From NCBI GenBank assembly GCA_036652035.1, contig JAVVWR010000004.1:17968-81967 (forward strand): a stretch of DNA of 64,000 nt, in the 5' to 3' direction. Position 1 is the stretch's first letter. Every line of letters starts with the position of its first letter. This DNA is from JAEZVV01 sp036652035 (GTDB lineage: Bacteria > Pseudomonadota > Gammaproteobacteria > Burkholderiales > Burkholderiaceae_F). The translations under genes were made by a program, and so were the position numbers. Under the pieces are notes generated by a model, which was not told where the DNA came from, did no database searches, and worked only from the letters and a program-made list of their open reading frames with translations. Of the stretch, positions 26,080 through 35,281 are shown in pieces.

Positions 26080-28488
26080 ATGGCGCTGCCCCATGATTCG
26101 ACCGATCGCCCTCCGGCAGCGCCCCTGTCGGTGACCGATGCCGCCGCCTGCCGCGCCTGGCTGCGTGGTGCGGCGCTCGCGTACCTGGTGTTCGCGGTGG
26201 CGGGCAGTCTGGTGCCCTTTAACTGGCAGCCGCTCGCTCTTGAGACGGCATGGCCGCTTGCCTGGCAGCGGCTGGGCGATGTCTCGGGCGCGGTCTCGCG
26301 GGTCGATGTCGGTGTCAACGTTCTGCTTTTCATCCCGCTCGCCTACCTTGTCTGCGGTGGCCTGCTGGCCGGGCGGCGCTGGGCGGCTCCGGTGGCGATC
26401 GCTCTGCTGCCCTTGTGGCCCTGGCTGGCCGGCCTCATCGAATTCGCCCAGCTCGCTTTTCCGCCGCGAGTCACCAGCGTGTCGGACGTGTTGGCCGAAT
26501 CCCTCGGCGGCGCCATCGGCACAGCGCTGTGGCTGGCTACCGGCCGCGCTTTCTGCGCGGGAGCGCTGGCCTGGGCGCGCGCCCGGCACCGCAGCGGCCG
26601 CTGGCCGATCCTGCTCTACGCCTATGCGATCGCTCTGTTGGCCTACAGCCTGCTGCCGCTCGACCTGAGCCTCAGCCCGGCCGATCTGTATGGGAAGTGG
26701 AAGGCGGGCCGGATCGTTCTGGTGCCCTTCGGTTTTCACTACACGAGCACCTCCCTGGCCTGGATCGACCGCGCGCTCGATACGGCGATGTGGGTGCCGG
26801 TCGGCCTGCTCGCCACGCTGGCGCAGCGCGGCTCTTGGCGGCGGACGCTGCTGTTGTGCGGGCTGACCGCGCTGCTCTTGCAAGTGCTCAAGCTGCCGGT
26901 GCTCTCGCGCGTGAGCGACGTGACCGACATTCTGTTTGCAGTGGCGGGCGGCGCCTTGGGTGTGGGCCTGGCGCGACTGGCAGGCTGGGCCGATACGGCG
27001 CCCAGCGCTGCGCCGGTGGTGGATAAGGCGAGTTGCGTGTCGCGTTCGCAGGCCTTGATGTTGGTGGCGCTGTTGGTCTATTCGCTGCTTCTGCCGGCGA
27101 TGTTCTGGTTCCCTTACGAGTTCCGCACCGACCCGGACTTCCTGGCGGCACGAGCCGCGGCCTGGGCCGGCGTGCCCCTGGCCTCGCTCTTCGGTGCCGA
27201 GGAGTTGAGCGCGGCGGGATCCATCGTTCGCAAGTTGCTCGCTTTCGTTCCCCTCGGCGCTCTGCTGACGCTGTTGGCGGCGAGCCTGCCGTGGCGGTGG
27301 CGCCGCGTCGGCATGGCCTTGGCGGCCGGCTGGGCCGTGGGCGTGGTGGTTCTGGTTCAGGCCGGGCAACTGCTAGTCCCCGATCGGTTCCCCGATGCCA
27401 CTGGCGCGGCTCTGATGCTGTTGGGTGCGGTGAGCGGTGCGGTGGCGATCGCGGGCTGGCCGCGGCGTCACGCGGCTGCGATCGGGACGGTGGTCCGCCA
27501 GCGCCAGCGGCGTGGCTGGCCACAGTGGGGGAGGGGTTGGCTGCTGATCACGGCGGTGATCTGGCTTGTGACTCATGCGCCCGGCGTTCCCTACAACCTG
27601 CCGGGTGTTCTGCGGCCCGATTTTCCGATCGTGAGCGCGGCCTTGATCGCCGCCGCGCTGGCGCTGGGCGCGGCCTGGCCCGGTCTGGCGCGCCGCGTCG
27701 CCTCGGGGGAGGCGCCGCCCGCGCTGCTGTGGCGCTGGCCGCTGCTGCTTGTGGCGGTCGCCGGGGCGGTCGCCGCCGCCCTGATGCTGGGAGCGGTGCC
27801 GATCAAGATCACCAAGCTGGTGGGCACGACGAGCCTGGGCTGGCCCGCGCACACCGAAACCTGGGCCCGCCTCACGGTGCTGGTCGGCACGATGCTCTGG
27901 ATGCTGCTGGGAGGCAGCGTGCTCGCCTGGACCCGGCTGGTGCCGGGACCGACACGCAGCGCTCTGCTGGCGGTGTGGCTGGCGGGGTCGTGCCTGATAC
28001 TGCCCTTGGCTTACTGGGTGATCGTGATCGAGGCGGTGACCGACAACCTGGTCGAGTTGATCGCCCATGAAGCGAGCCCGCTTGCCGCGGCGGGTGTGGC
28101 GGCCTGGTTCGCCTTGATGGGGGCGACCGCTGCCAGCATCGCCCGCCTGCTCCGGCGCGGCGTGTGGCGGGCCGGGCTCGCGTTGGGTGTGGCGCTGGCC
28201 TCGGTGGGTCTGGGCTGGGGCTTGCTGCAGTGGGTGACCGAGCCCGCCTTGTTCAAATACGGCGCGCAGTTCTCGGCGCTGCAGTTTCTATTGAGCGCGG
28301 ATCGCCAGCACTATTTGCCGCTGTGGCCGCTGTTGGCGCGCTACGCCATGGTCCACGCCACTGTGCTGGCCTATGGGGTGTGGGCGATGGGGCCGGTGGT
28401 GTGGCCGCCACCATCGCCGCGTCCGGCGCTGAAAGGGCGGGCTCAGGCCAGCCCGGTGATGCGGCCGGCTTCGAGGTCAATGTTGTAG
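26080..28488 (+). CDS. Large membrane protein with three VanZ-like units
   Basis: 802 residues from the ATG at 26080 (GAGACGAGG upstream), with about 20 predicted membrane helices. Three VanZ-like segments can be read. The first, about 40-155, has VPFNWQPL, VDVGVNVLLFIPLAYL and SVSDVLAESLGGAIG. The second, about 205-315, has VLVPFGFHY, AMWVPVGLLATL and VSDVTDILFAVAGGALG. The third, about 345-460, has FPYEFRTDPDFL, VRKLLAFVPLGALL and PDATGAALMLLGA. A further hydrophobic C-terminal part is unassigned. VanZ proteins are small membrane proteins (VanZ of enterococci gives low teicoplanin resistance); the activity of such fusions is not known. The 3' end overlaps fhs tail-to-tail by 46 bp. Confidence 0.75.
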   Translation: MALPHDSTDRPPAAPLSVTDAAACRAWLRGAALAYLVFAVAGSLVPFNWQPLALETAWPLAWQRLGDVSGAVSRVDVGVNVLLFIPLAYLVCGGLLAGRRWAAPVAIALLPLWPWLAGLIEFAQLAFPPRVTSVSDVLAESLGGAIGTALWLATGRAFCAGALAWARARHRSGRWPILLYAYAIALLAYSLLPLDLSLSPADLYGKWKAGRIVLVPFGFHYTSTSLAWIDRALDTAMWVPVGLLATLAQRGSWRRTLLLCGLTALLLQVLKLPVLSRVSDVTDILFAVAGGALGVGLARLAGWADTAPSAAPVVDKASCVSRSQALMLVALLVYSLLLPAMFWFPYEFRTDPDFLAARAAAWAGVPLASLFGAEELSAAGSIVRKLLAFVPLGALLTLLAASLPWRWRRVGMALAAGWAVGVVVLVQAGQLLVPDRFPDATGAALMLLGAVSGAVAIAGWPRRHAAAIGTVVRQRQRRGWPQWGRGWLLITAVIWLVTHAPGVPYNLPGVLRPDFPIVSAALIAAALALGAAWPGLARRVASGEAPPALLWRWPLLLVAVAGAVAAALMLGAVPIKITKLVGTTSLGWPAHTETWARLTVLVGTMLWMLLGGSVLAWTRLVPGPTRSALLAVWLAGSCLILPLAYWVIVIEAVTDNLVELIAHEASPLAAAGVAAWFALMGATAASIARLLRRGVWRAGLALGVALASVGLGWGLLQWVTEPALFKYGAQFSALQFLLSADRQHYLPLWPLLARYAMVHATVLAYGVWAMGPVVWPPPSPRPALKGRAQASPVMRPASRSML

Positions 28489-30080
28489 GCCTGCGGTTTC
28501 TTGGGCAGGCCGGGCATGCGCATGATGCTGCCGGTGGTGGCGACGATGAAGCCGGCACCGGCGTTGAGCAGCAGACGCGCCACCGGCAGGCTAAAGCCGG
28601 CAGGGGCGCCGCGCAGCGCCGCGTCGTGCGTGAGGGAATACGGAGTCTTGGCGACACAGACCGGCAGATGCTCGAAGCCCTGCTGACGGATGTGTTTCAG
28701 ATCGCGCCGTGCCGCGGCGGAGAGTTCGACTTCGGCGCCGCCGTAGACCTCGGTGGTGATCTTGGCGAGCTTGTCCTCGAGGCTGTCGTCCAGTGCGTAG
28801 GTGTACCGCAGCGGGGCGCTCTCGGCGGCGGCGGCCATCACTTCACGGGCCAGCGACTGTGCGCCGGCTCCGCCCTGGGAATAGCCGTCGCAGACGGCAA
28901 AGCGCGCGCCGCGCACGCGGCAGTGGGTGGCGACCAGATCGATTTCTTCTGGCGAATCGCCGCCGAAGTGATTGAGCGAGACCACCACTTTCTGGCCAAA
29001 GCGATCGAGGTTGTCGAGGTGGCGGTCGAGGTTGGCCAGCCCCTTGACCAGCGCCGAGCGATGTGGCGCGCCGATGTCGGCCAACTCCACGCCGCCGTGC
29101 CACTTGAGCGCACGCAGGCTCGTCACCAGCACCGAGGCGGCGGGCGCGAGACCGCTGGCGCGGCACTTGATGTTGAAGAACTTCTCGGCGCCCAGGTCCG
29201 AGCCGAAACCGGCTTCGGTGATCGCCCAGTCGCCCAGCGCCAGCGCGGCGCGGGTGGCGGCGAGCGAATTGCAGCCGTGGGCGATGTTGGCAAACGGGCC
29301 GCCGTGGACGAAGGCGGCATTGCCTTCGAGCGATTGCACGAGGTTGGGTTTGATCGCGTCGGCGAGCAAGGCCATCAGCGCGCCGGTGGCGCCCAGGTCG
29401 GCGCCGGTAAAGGCGCTGCCGTCGGGACGCAGACCGAGCACCAGGGCGTCGAGGCGGCGGCGCAGATCGGCTTCGCCATCGGCCAGACACAGGACGGCCA
29501 TGATCTCGGAGGCGGCGGTGATGTCAAAGCCGGTCTCGGCGGGCTGGCCATTGGCCGGCCCGCCCAGGCCCGAGACCATGTTGCGCAGCATGCGGTCGTT
29601 GACGTCGAGTACGCGCTTCCACAGCACTTCCTTCAGTTCGATCTGGCCGTGGTGGCGAGCGTTGTCGAGCAGGGCCGCGAGCAGGTTGTGGGCGCTGGTG
29701 ATGGCGTGGAAATCGCCCGTGAAGTGCAGGTTGATCGACTCCATTGGCACCACTTGCGAGAAGCCGCCGCCGGTGGCGCCGCCTTTCATGCCAAAGCATG
29801 GCCCGAGCGAGGGTTCACGCAGCGCCAGTGTGGCGGCTTGGCCCAGCTGCTTGAGTCCCTGCGCCAGCGCAATCGACGTGGTGGTCTTGCCGCTGCCGGC
29901 AGGAATGCCGCTGGTGGCTGTGACCAGAATCAGCTGGCCGCGCGCCGGACGCGCGGCGCTCACCTTGGCCTTGTCGCGGCCATAGGGCTCGAACTCGTCG
30001 GGCGCCAGGCCCAGGCCGGTAGCGAACTGGTCGATGGGAGTCAGGCGGGCGGCCTGGGCAATCTCGATATCGGAGAGCAT
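28443..30080 (-). CDS. fhs: Formate--tetrahydrofolate ligase
   Basis: 545 residues, near the family length of about 556. It makes 10-formyl-THF from formate, THF and ATP for purine and one-carbon metabolism in the cytosol. The P-loop is PAGSGKTTTS at about 62. The usual form is TP[AG]GEGK[ST], so the Glu is Ser here. Other blocks are LREPSLGPCFGMKGGATGGG, HFTGDFHAITSAHNLLAALLDN and NTGVKxFF-type FANIAHGCNS. The convergent VanZ-like gene overlaps its last 46 bp. Upstream is a 454-bp non-coding divergent region. Confidence 0.92.
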   Translation of the reverse strand: MLSDIEIAQAARLTPIDQFATGLGLAPDEFEPYGRDKAKVSAARPARGQLILVTATSGIPAGSGKTTTSIALAQGLKQLGQAATLALREPSLGPCFGMKGGATGGGFSQVVPMESINLHFTGDFHAITSAHNLLAALLDNARHHGQIELKEVLWKRVLDVNDRMLRNMVSGLGGPANGQPAETGFDITAASEIMAVLCLADGEADLRRRLDALVLGLRPDGSAFTGADLGATGALMALLADAIKPNLVQSLEGNAAFVHGGPFANIAHGCNSLAATRAALALGDWAITEAGFGSDLGAEKFFNIKCRASGLAPAASVLVTSLRALKWHGGVELADIGAPHRSALVKGLANLDRHLDNLDRFGQKVVVSLNHFGGDSPEEIDLVATHCRVRGARFAVCDGYSQGGAGAQSLAREVMAAAAESAPLRYTYALDDSLEDKLAKITTEVYGGAEVELSAAARRDLKHIRQQGFEHLPVCVAKTPYSLTHDAALRGAPAGFSLPVARLLLNAGAGFIVATTGSIMRMPGLPKKPQAYNIDLEAGRITGLA

Positions 30081-30534
30081 GAAGTCGAATCTCGGGCGAT
30101 GGGCCGACCGCGGGGGCGGCCGTCAGAGCGCGCGAGCTTGGCAGGGATGTGTGCTGGGAGCCATTGGAGAAATTGCCCAAGGGTGGGACCGGGTGCGGCG
30201 GGGTCGGCGACGAGGCGGCTGTCGCCTGTGGCCAACACTCGGCCGTTCGCCTGCCCGGAATCCGCGGCGCGTCCAAGCCGTCGCTCAGAGGGAGAGTGCA
30301 GTCTGGACGCGAGACTCGTGCGGCTGCGGCTGGCCACGCGAGTCTTGCGGATTGATGCGAGTCAAGGCACAAGCAGGCTTGCGGCGCGCTGTGAGCCAGC
30401 GTGTGAAGTTGGCCGGGGACGCTGGCGCGATCGCCTGGGCAGGGCGGGCGGCAAAGCTCGTGCGGTGGCCGCGTTCGCTACCGAGAGGCCAGCCCGCGTG
30501 TGGCAATTTCATTCATTGCAAGGGGAACTCGCTC
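30081..30534. other. Divergent intergenic region between fhs and an outer-membrane gene; no gene seen
   Basis: 454 bp, GC-rich, with no convincing ORF. It must hold the promoters of fhs (minus) and the barrel protein gene (plus). AAGGGGA just before 30535 serves as RBS. A short inverted GACTCG/CGAGTC pair occurs near 30320-30350. I looked for the conserved core of a ZTP riboswitch ahead of fhs and did not find it. Confidence 0.5.
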
Positions 30535-31371
30535 ATGAAAGCTCGTAGCAGCACGATGGCTCGTGGCGTTGCGTTGGCGCTGGTGGCTTCTCTGATGGGG
30601 CCGGCGTTGGCATCGGCCCAGACGCCGGCGACCGATCGATGGCAGTTCGAGGCGGCGATCTACGCCTACCTGCCCACCATTGGCGGTCAATCGTCATTTC
30701 CGGCGGGCACGGGCGGATCCTCGATCGATGTCAGCGCCGACCAGATCATCGATTCCCTGAAGTTCACCTTCATGGGTTCGCTCGAGGCCAACAACGGTCA
30801 GTGGGGCGTGTTCACCGATCTGCTCTACCTCAACGTCGGCGGATCCCGAAGTCGCACCCGTGATTTCTCGATTGGCCAGGCCGGGGTGCCGGCCAATACC
30901 ACCGCTGACCTGAATCTCGATATCAAGGGCACGGTCTGGACTCTGGTGGGCCAATACCGGCTCGCGGCGCAGCCCGACCTGGTGGTCGACCTGCTCGCCG
31001 GTGCCCGCCTGCTCGACATCAAGGAGTCGCTGGACTGGTCGATCGCGGGCCAGCTCGGTCCGATCGCCGGACCCGGCCCCGGACGCACGGGCGGCAATGA
31101 CATCAAGGCCAGTTCGTGGGATGCCATCGTCGGCGCCAAGGGGCGTTACCGCTTTGGCGAGAACCTGGCCTGGAGCGTTCCGTTTTACGTCGATGTCGGC
31201 ACCGGCCAGTCCGATCTCACCTGGCAGGCCGCCGCCGGCCTTGGCTACACGTTCTCGTGGGGCAGCGTCTACGGGATGTGGCGCTACCTCGATTACAAGC
31301 TGGATTCGAGCAAGACGATGGAATCGATCAATTTCAACGGCCCCATGATTGGCGCAGCTTTCCGCTGGTAA
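30535..31371 (+). CDS. Outer-membrane beta-barrel protein of unknown function
   Basis: 278 residues. The signal peptide ends near ALASAQ (about 25). The mature protein starts with the short strand WQFEAAIYAYLPTIGGQ and has alternating hydrophobic strands such as WGVFTDLLYLNVG, VWTLVGQYRLAA and LVVDLLAGARLLDI. The last residues are MIGAAFRW, and a terminal aromatic residue is the usual outer-membrane insertion signal. Eight to ten strands are likely. No specific porin family is recognised. It is separately transcribed (long upstream gap; double hairpin downstream before the convergent prpE gene). Confidence 0.8.
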   Translation: MKARSSTMARGVALALVASLMGPALASAQTPATDRWQFEAAIYAYLPTIGGQSSFPAGTGGSSIDVSADQIIDSLKFTFMGSLEANNGQWGVFTDLLYLNVGGSRSRTRDFSIGQAGVPANTTADLNLDIKGTVWTLVGQYRLAAQPDLVVDLLAGARLLDIKESLDWSIAGQLGPIAGPGPGRTGGNDIKASSWDAIVGAKGRYRFGENLAWSVPFYVDVGTGQSDLTWQAAAGLGYTFSWGSVYGMWRYLDYKLDSSKTMESINFNGPMIGAAFRW

Positions 31372-31391
31372 GGCGGGCGTCGGCCGGTTCG

Positions 31392-31448
31392 CTTGGGCGC
31401 GCTACCGGGCGCCCAAGTCTCTCGCCGCGCGAACCGCTGCGCGGCGAG
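31392..31448. terminator. Two adjacent hairpins between convergent genes
   Basis: A 9-bp stem (31392-31400 with 31409-31417) is followed by a 10-bp stem (31421-31430 with 31439-31448, 8-nt loop). They lie between the barrel gene stop at 31371 and the prpE stop at 31458. No long T-run, so termination may be factor-assisted or structural for both strands. Confidence 0.55.
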
Positions 31449-31457
31449 ACTTCGGGC

Positions 31458-33350
31458 TTAAACCCCGACAGCGCGGCGGATCTGCTCGAGCGCGCTGGGG
31501 TCCTCGATGGTGGTGAGATCGCCCGGATCACGGCCTTCGCACAAGGCCTGGATCGAGCGACGCAAGAGCTTGCCGGAGCGGGTCTTGGGCAGGGCCGTGA
31601 CAAAGTGGACCCGCGCGGGTCGCGCCACTGCGCCCAGCTGGGCATCGACCACCTTCATGACCGCGGCTTCCTGGCTGGCGCGCTGCTCCGGCGTGGCAAT
31701 CGACTGGGTGTCTTTGAGAATCGCAAAGGCCATCGCGACCTGACCTTTGAGTTGATCGGCCACACCCACCACTGCGACTTCGGCGATGTTGGGGTGAGAC
31801 GAGATCGATTCCTCGATCTCGCGCGTGCCCAGCCGGTGGCCGGCCACGTTGATCACGTCGTCGGTGCGGCCAAGGATGAAGTAATAGCCGTCGGCGTCGC
31901 GGATGCCCCAGTCAAAGGTTGAATACACCTGGCCCGCCGCCATCGGGGTCCAGTAAGTCTTGACGAAGCGATTGTCATCGCCCCAGAGGGTGCTCATGCA
32001 GCCCGGCGGCAGCGGCCCCACGATGCCGACCACGCCTTTTTCGTCGGCACCGCACTCGGCGCCGGTGGCTTCGTTGAAGAGGCGAACGTCGAAGCCGTAG
32101 ACCGGCACGCCGGGGCTGCCGAATTTGGCCGGGAGTTTCTCAACCCCGGGCTGGATGGCGAGGATCGGCCAGCCGGTTTCGGTCTGCCAGTAGTTGTCGA
32201 CGATGGGCTTCTTGATGCCGTCGGCGATCCAGCGGGCGGTGGGTTCGTCGAGCGGCTCGCCCGCCAGAAACAGCAGTCGCAGCGAGCTGAGGTCGTATTT
32301 CGTCAGCAGTGCCGGGTCCTGCTTTTTCAAGACCCGGATTGCGGTCGGCGCGGAAAAGAGCGTCGTGACGCGGTACTTCTCGACCAGGCTCCACCACACT
32401 CCGCCGTCGGGTCGGATCGGTGTCCCCTCGTACATGAGCGTGGCCATGCCGGCGATCAGTGGGCCATAGACGATGTAGCTGTGGCCCACCACCCAGCCGA
32501 TGTCGCTGGTGGCAAAGAAGGTCTCACCCGGCTTGCCGCAGAAGATGTTTTGCATCGAAGAGGCGAGCGCCACGGCGTAGCCGCCGGTGTCGCGCTGCAC
32601 GCCCTTGGGTTGGCCGGTGGTGCCCGAGGTGTAGAGGATGTAGCTCGGTTCTGAACTCTCGAGCCACACGCACTCGACCTCGTCGTTCATGTGCTCGCCG
32701 CGCAGGCGGGCGTAGTCGAGGTCGCGCCCGGGCACCATCGCTGCGTCGGCCAGGCCACGGTTGACCATCAGGACTTTCTCGGGCGGGTTGTGGGAGAGCC
32801 TGATCGCCTCGTCCAGCAGTGGCTTGTAGGGCACGGGCTTGCCGCCGCGGCTGCCGGCGTCGGCGCTGATGACAAGCTTGGGGCGGGCGTCGTCGATCCG
32901 GGTGGCAAGGCTTACCGACGCGAAGCCGCCAAACACCACCGAGTGGATCGCGCCGATGCGGGCGCAGGCGAGCATGGCGAACGCCGCCTCCGGAATCATC
33001 GGCATGTAGATCAGGACCCGCTCGCCCTGGCTCACGCCCAGCCCCTTGAGGATGCCGGCCATGCGGTTGACCTCGCGGTGCAACTGGGCAAAGGTCCAGG
33101 TTTTCTCGATCCCGGTTTCGGTCGAGACGTAGATCAGTGCCGGCTGCTTGGCCTGGGTGGCCAGATGGCGGTCAAGCGCGTTGTGGCAGAGGTTGGTGGT
33201 GCCGCCCACGAACCACTTGGCAAACGGCGGGCGCGAGTAGTCGAGGACCTGATCGAAGCCGGTCTTCCAGTCGATCAGACGGGCCTGGTCGCGCCAGAAA
33301 GCGTCGCGGTCAACGAGCGATCGGTGGTGAAACTCCTGGTACGACATCAT
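31458..33350 (-). CDS. prpE: Propionate--CoA ligase (acetyl-CoA-synthetase family)
   Basis: 630 residues. The AMP-binding signature SYILYTSGTTGQPKGVQRDT is of the PrpE type, as is QRDTGGYAVAL. Motifs A5 (DNYWQTETGWP) and A8 (GRTDDVINVAGHRLGTREIEE) are present, and the catalytic lysine is in PKTRSGKLLRRS. It activates propionate, and probably acetate, to acyl-CoA in the cytosol. The start overlaps the 3' end of the response-regulator gene by 41 bp, with AGGGAG 6 nt before the first ATG. The 2-methylcitrate genes prpBCD are not in this window, so the pathway context is incomplete. Confidence 0.9.
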   Translation of the reverse strand: MMSYQEFHHRSLVDRDAFWRDQARLIDWKTGFDQVLDYSRPPFAKWFVGGTTNLCHNALDRHLATQAKQPALIYVSTETGIEKTWTFAQLHREVNRMAGILKGLGVSQGERVLIYMPMIPEAAFAMLACARIGAIHSVVFGGFASVSLATRIDDARPKLVISADAGSRGGKPVPYKPLLDEAIRLSHNPPEKVLMVNRGLADAAMVPGRDLDYARLRGEHMNDEVECVWLESSEPSYILYTSGTTGQPKGVQRDTGGYAVALASSMQNIFCGKPGETFFATSDIGWVVGHSYIVYGPLIAGMATLMYEGTPIRPDGGVWWSLVEKYRVTTLFSAPTAIRVLKKQDPALLTKYDLSSLRLLFLAGEPLDEPTARWIADGIKKPIVDNYWQTETGWPILAIQPGVEKLPAKFGSPGVPVYGFDVRLFNEATGAECGADEKGVVGIVGPLPPGCMSTLWGDDNRFVKTYWTPMAAGQVYSTFDWGIRDADGYYFILGRTDDVINVAGHRLGTREIEESISSHPNIAEVAVVGVADQLKGQVAMAFAILKDTQSIATPEQRASQEAAVMKVVDAQLGAVARPARVHFVTALPKTRSGKLLRRSIQALCEGRDPGDLTTIEDPSALEQIRRAVGV

Positions 33351-34500
33351 GGCTTTCTCCCTGAGCTTGTGCGAGCTGCAATTCTCTTTGTTGCCGCACC
33401 AGCTTCAGGAGCGGGCTGATCTGCTCGATGATGCGAGACAGGTGCGGCACAACTTCAGCGGTGCGCCCGACCCGGATCAGCTCGAGCGCAAGATTGACGT
33501 CCATCGCTCCGTCGGGAGCGCGGGCTTCGATGGAAGGGGGCGAGCCGCCGTCGGCGGCGCCGAGAATGATGCGGCGCGAGCGCGCCTGCTGCGCCATCTC
33601 GGCGCGTTTGCGGGCGAGCAGCCGAAGGTCTTCGGCGCTGCGCCGCAATTCTTCGGACAGGGTTGCCACGCCGATCGAGGTCCAGACCTCGATTCCTGGA
33701 TCCGCGGGCTTCAGGTTCTCGAGCACCTTGCGCAGGCGGGCGGCAAAGCGCAGCACGCCCGAGAGTTCTGCCGTCGGCGTGGCCACCGTGAACTCGAAAG
33801 CGTCGGAACGGGTGCCGAGGTCTTCGAGCCGGATCGACGCGGCGAGGTTGCGTCCGAGCTGCTTGGCGTGGCGTTCAAGCTCAAGCTCGTCGGGCTGGCC
33901 CGGCGCGAGTGTGAGGTCGATGCGAACGCAGATCAGCGCCACATCCGACAGGTTGCGGCGAGCGTAGGCCACCAGCTTGTCAACCTGCTTGTCGAAGAAG
34001 GGCATCGACAGCAATTCAGTGTCGGGGTCGATGGTGCGGTTGGCCTCGGCGCTCGCCTGGGTTTCGGCCAGCGCGGCGCGGGTGTCGACCAGCGCGACCA
34101 GGTGATCGAGCCGGCTCAGCAGTTCGGTCGCGCTCGCGCCTTTTTCAATGAAGTCGGTCGCGCCCAGGCTGGCGGCTTTCTCGCGTTCGGCCAATTCATC
34201 GCTGCCGGAGAGAACGATCACGGGAAGGTCGCGGATGCGCTGGACCTTGGACGAACGAATCCGGGTCAGCAGCTCGAAGCCGTTGACCTTGGGCATGGTG
34301 AGGTCGGAGATCACGACGCGGATCGAGGCGTCGAGCAGGATCGCCTGCCACGCCGCTTCGCCATCGATGGCTTCTCTTACATCGAAACGATCGCGGGTGT
34401 GGGAGACGATGGTGGCTCGCACGATGCGCGAGTCGTCAGTAACGAGCACGCGCGGCCTGGGCGCGTCGGCATCAAAGGCGGTGGAGATCTCGCAGGTCAC
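33310..34500 (-). CDS. Response regulator with a degenerate GGDEF-like domain
   Basis: 396 residues. The receiver domain (about 17-130) has the acidic pair in VTDDSRIVR, the phosphoacceptor D66 in VVISDLTMPKV and a lysine in FIEKG. The second domain (about 165-330) follows the GGDEF fold: the metal-site region is altered (CVRIDLTLA), the signature is SDAFEF where GGDEF would be, and EVWTSIGVATL matches the late strand. Diguanylate cyclase activity is therefore unlikely, and it may bind GTP or a partner instead. It starts at GTG. It overlaps prpE, so it is probably co-transcribed with it. Confidence 0.8.
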   Translation of the reverse strand: MTCEISTAFDADAPRPRVLVTDDSRIVRATIVSHTRDRFDVREAIDGEAAWQAILLDASIRVVISDLTMPKVNGFELLTRIRSSKVQRIRDLPVIVLSGSDELAEREKAASLGATDFIEKGASATELLSRLDHLVALVDTRAALAETQASAEANRTIDPDTELLSMPFFDKQVDKLVAYARRNLSDVALICVRIDLTLAPGQPDELELERHAKQLGRNLAASIRLEDLGTRSDAFEFTVATPTAELSGVLRFAARLRKVLENLKPADPGIEVWTSIGVATLSEELRRSAEDLRLLARKRAEMAQQARSRRIILGAADGGSPPSIEARAPDGAMDVNLALELIRVGRTAEVVPHLSRIIEQISPLLKLVRQQRELQLAQAQGESHDVVPGVSPPIAR

Positions 34501-34669
34501 GCCGGTCTCGGTGCATGGGCGCGGCCGCCCAAGGGTCTGTAGTTTTGACTGCGACTGTAGCCCAATTCTCAGAGCGATCGCCCTGACGATGGAGTGTGTC
34601 GGCGGTCTCGCGCAAATGGGTTATTGTTCGATTCCAGCCAATCCTGATCCCCTCGACTACTCTTCGCCC

Positions 34670-35281
34670 ATGCACCGGTCACCCGTCTCCGCTCACCGTT
34701 CGCGCCCGACGCTTCGTCTGGCGGCGGCGGCTGTGGCCTTGATGGTGGGGGCGACAGCGGCGCTGGCGGCTCAGCCCGACGGGACCAAACCCGAGCGTGG
34801 ATTGACCTCCGCCATGGCCGAAGTGGTGGTCAAAGCCCTGGGTCTGGTGGGCGTTCCTTATCGCTTCGGCGGTAACTCGCCGGCTACCGGTCTTGATTGT
34901 TCCGGTCTGGTTCGCTACGTCTACGCCAATACCTTGGGAATGGATTTGCCGCGGCGTTCGGCCGAGATCAGCAAGGTCGGCACACCGATCGATCTGGCCG
35001 AGCTCAAGCCCGGCGATCTGCTTTTCTACAACACCTTGCGCTCGGCGTATTCGCATGTCGCGATCTACATCGGCGAAGGGCGTTTTGTTCATGCGCCATC
35101 GCGTGGCAAAAAAGTTCAGATTGAGGATATGAGCCTGGCCTACTGGGCCAAGCGCTTCAATGGCGCACGCCGGATCGAGGCGGGCGAGGCGGGCAAGGAC
35201 TTCGAGCCCTTGTCCGACCTGATCGATCAGCTGCGCGCCGGCGCTACGGTTGCGCCGCGATCCGAGCCTGCGCGCGAGTGA
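34670..35281 (+). CDS. NlpC/P60 family peptidoglycan hydrolase
   Basis: 203 residues. A signal peptide ends near AALAAQ (about 34). The NlpC/P60 domain begins VVKALGLVGVPYRFGGNSP; the catalytic cysteine is in GLDCSGLVRYVY and the histidine in SHVAIYIGEGRFVHA. It should cleave stem peptides (D-Glu--mDAP type) in the periplasm. No strong RBS is visible before the ATG at 34670, and the start is chosen from the signal peptide. Its 3' end overlaps the convergent patatin gene by 38 bp. It is divergent from the response-regulator gene. Confidence 0.88.
   Translation: MHRSPVSAHRSRPTLRLAAAAVALMVGATAALAAQPDGTKPERGLTSAMAEVVVKALGLVGVPYRFGGNSPATGLDCSGLVRYVYANTLGMDLPRRSAEISKVGTPIDLAELKPGDLLFYNTLRSAYSHVAIYIGEGRFVHAPSRGKKVQIEDMSLAYWAKRFNGARRIEAGEAGKDFEPLSDLIDQLRAGATVAPRSEPARE

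Noticed and set aside
26044..27369. Gln/Arg/His-rich minus-strand frame of about 440 codons inside the VanZ-like gene
   Set aside because: Low-complexity composition typical of antisense frames; the plus strand encodes a regular multi-helix membrane protein with an RBS.
30081..30300. ZTP riboswitch ahead of fhs
   Set aside because: A short CCACCC..GGGCA string resembles part of the 3' core, but the 5' conserved GUGAC-containing half is missing and no matching pseudoknot can be drawn.
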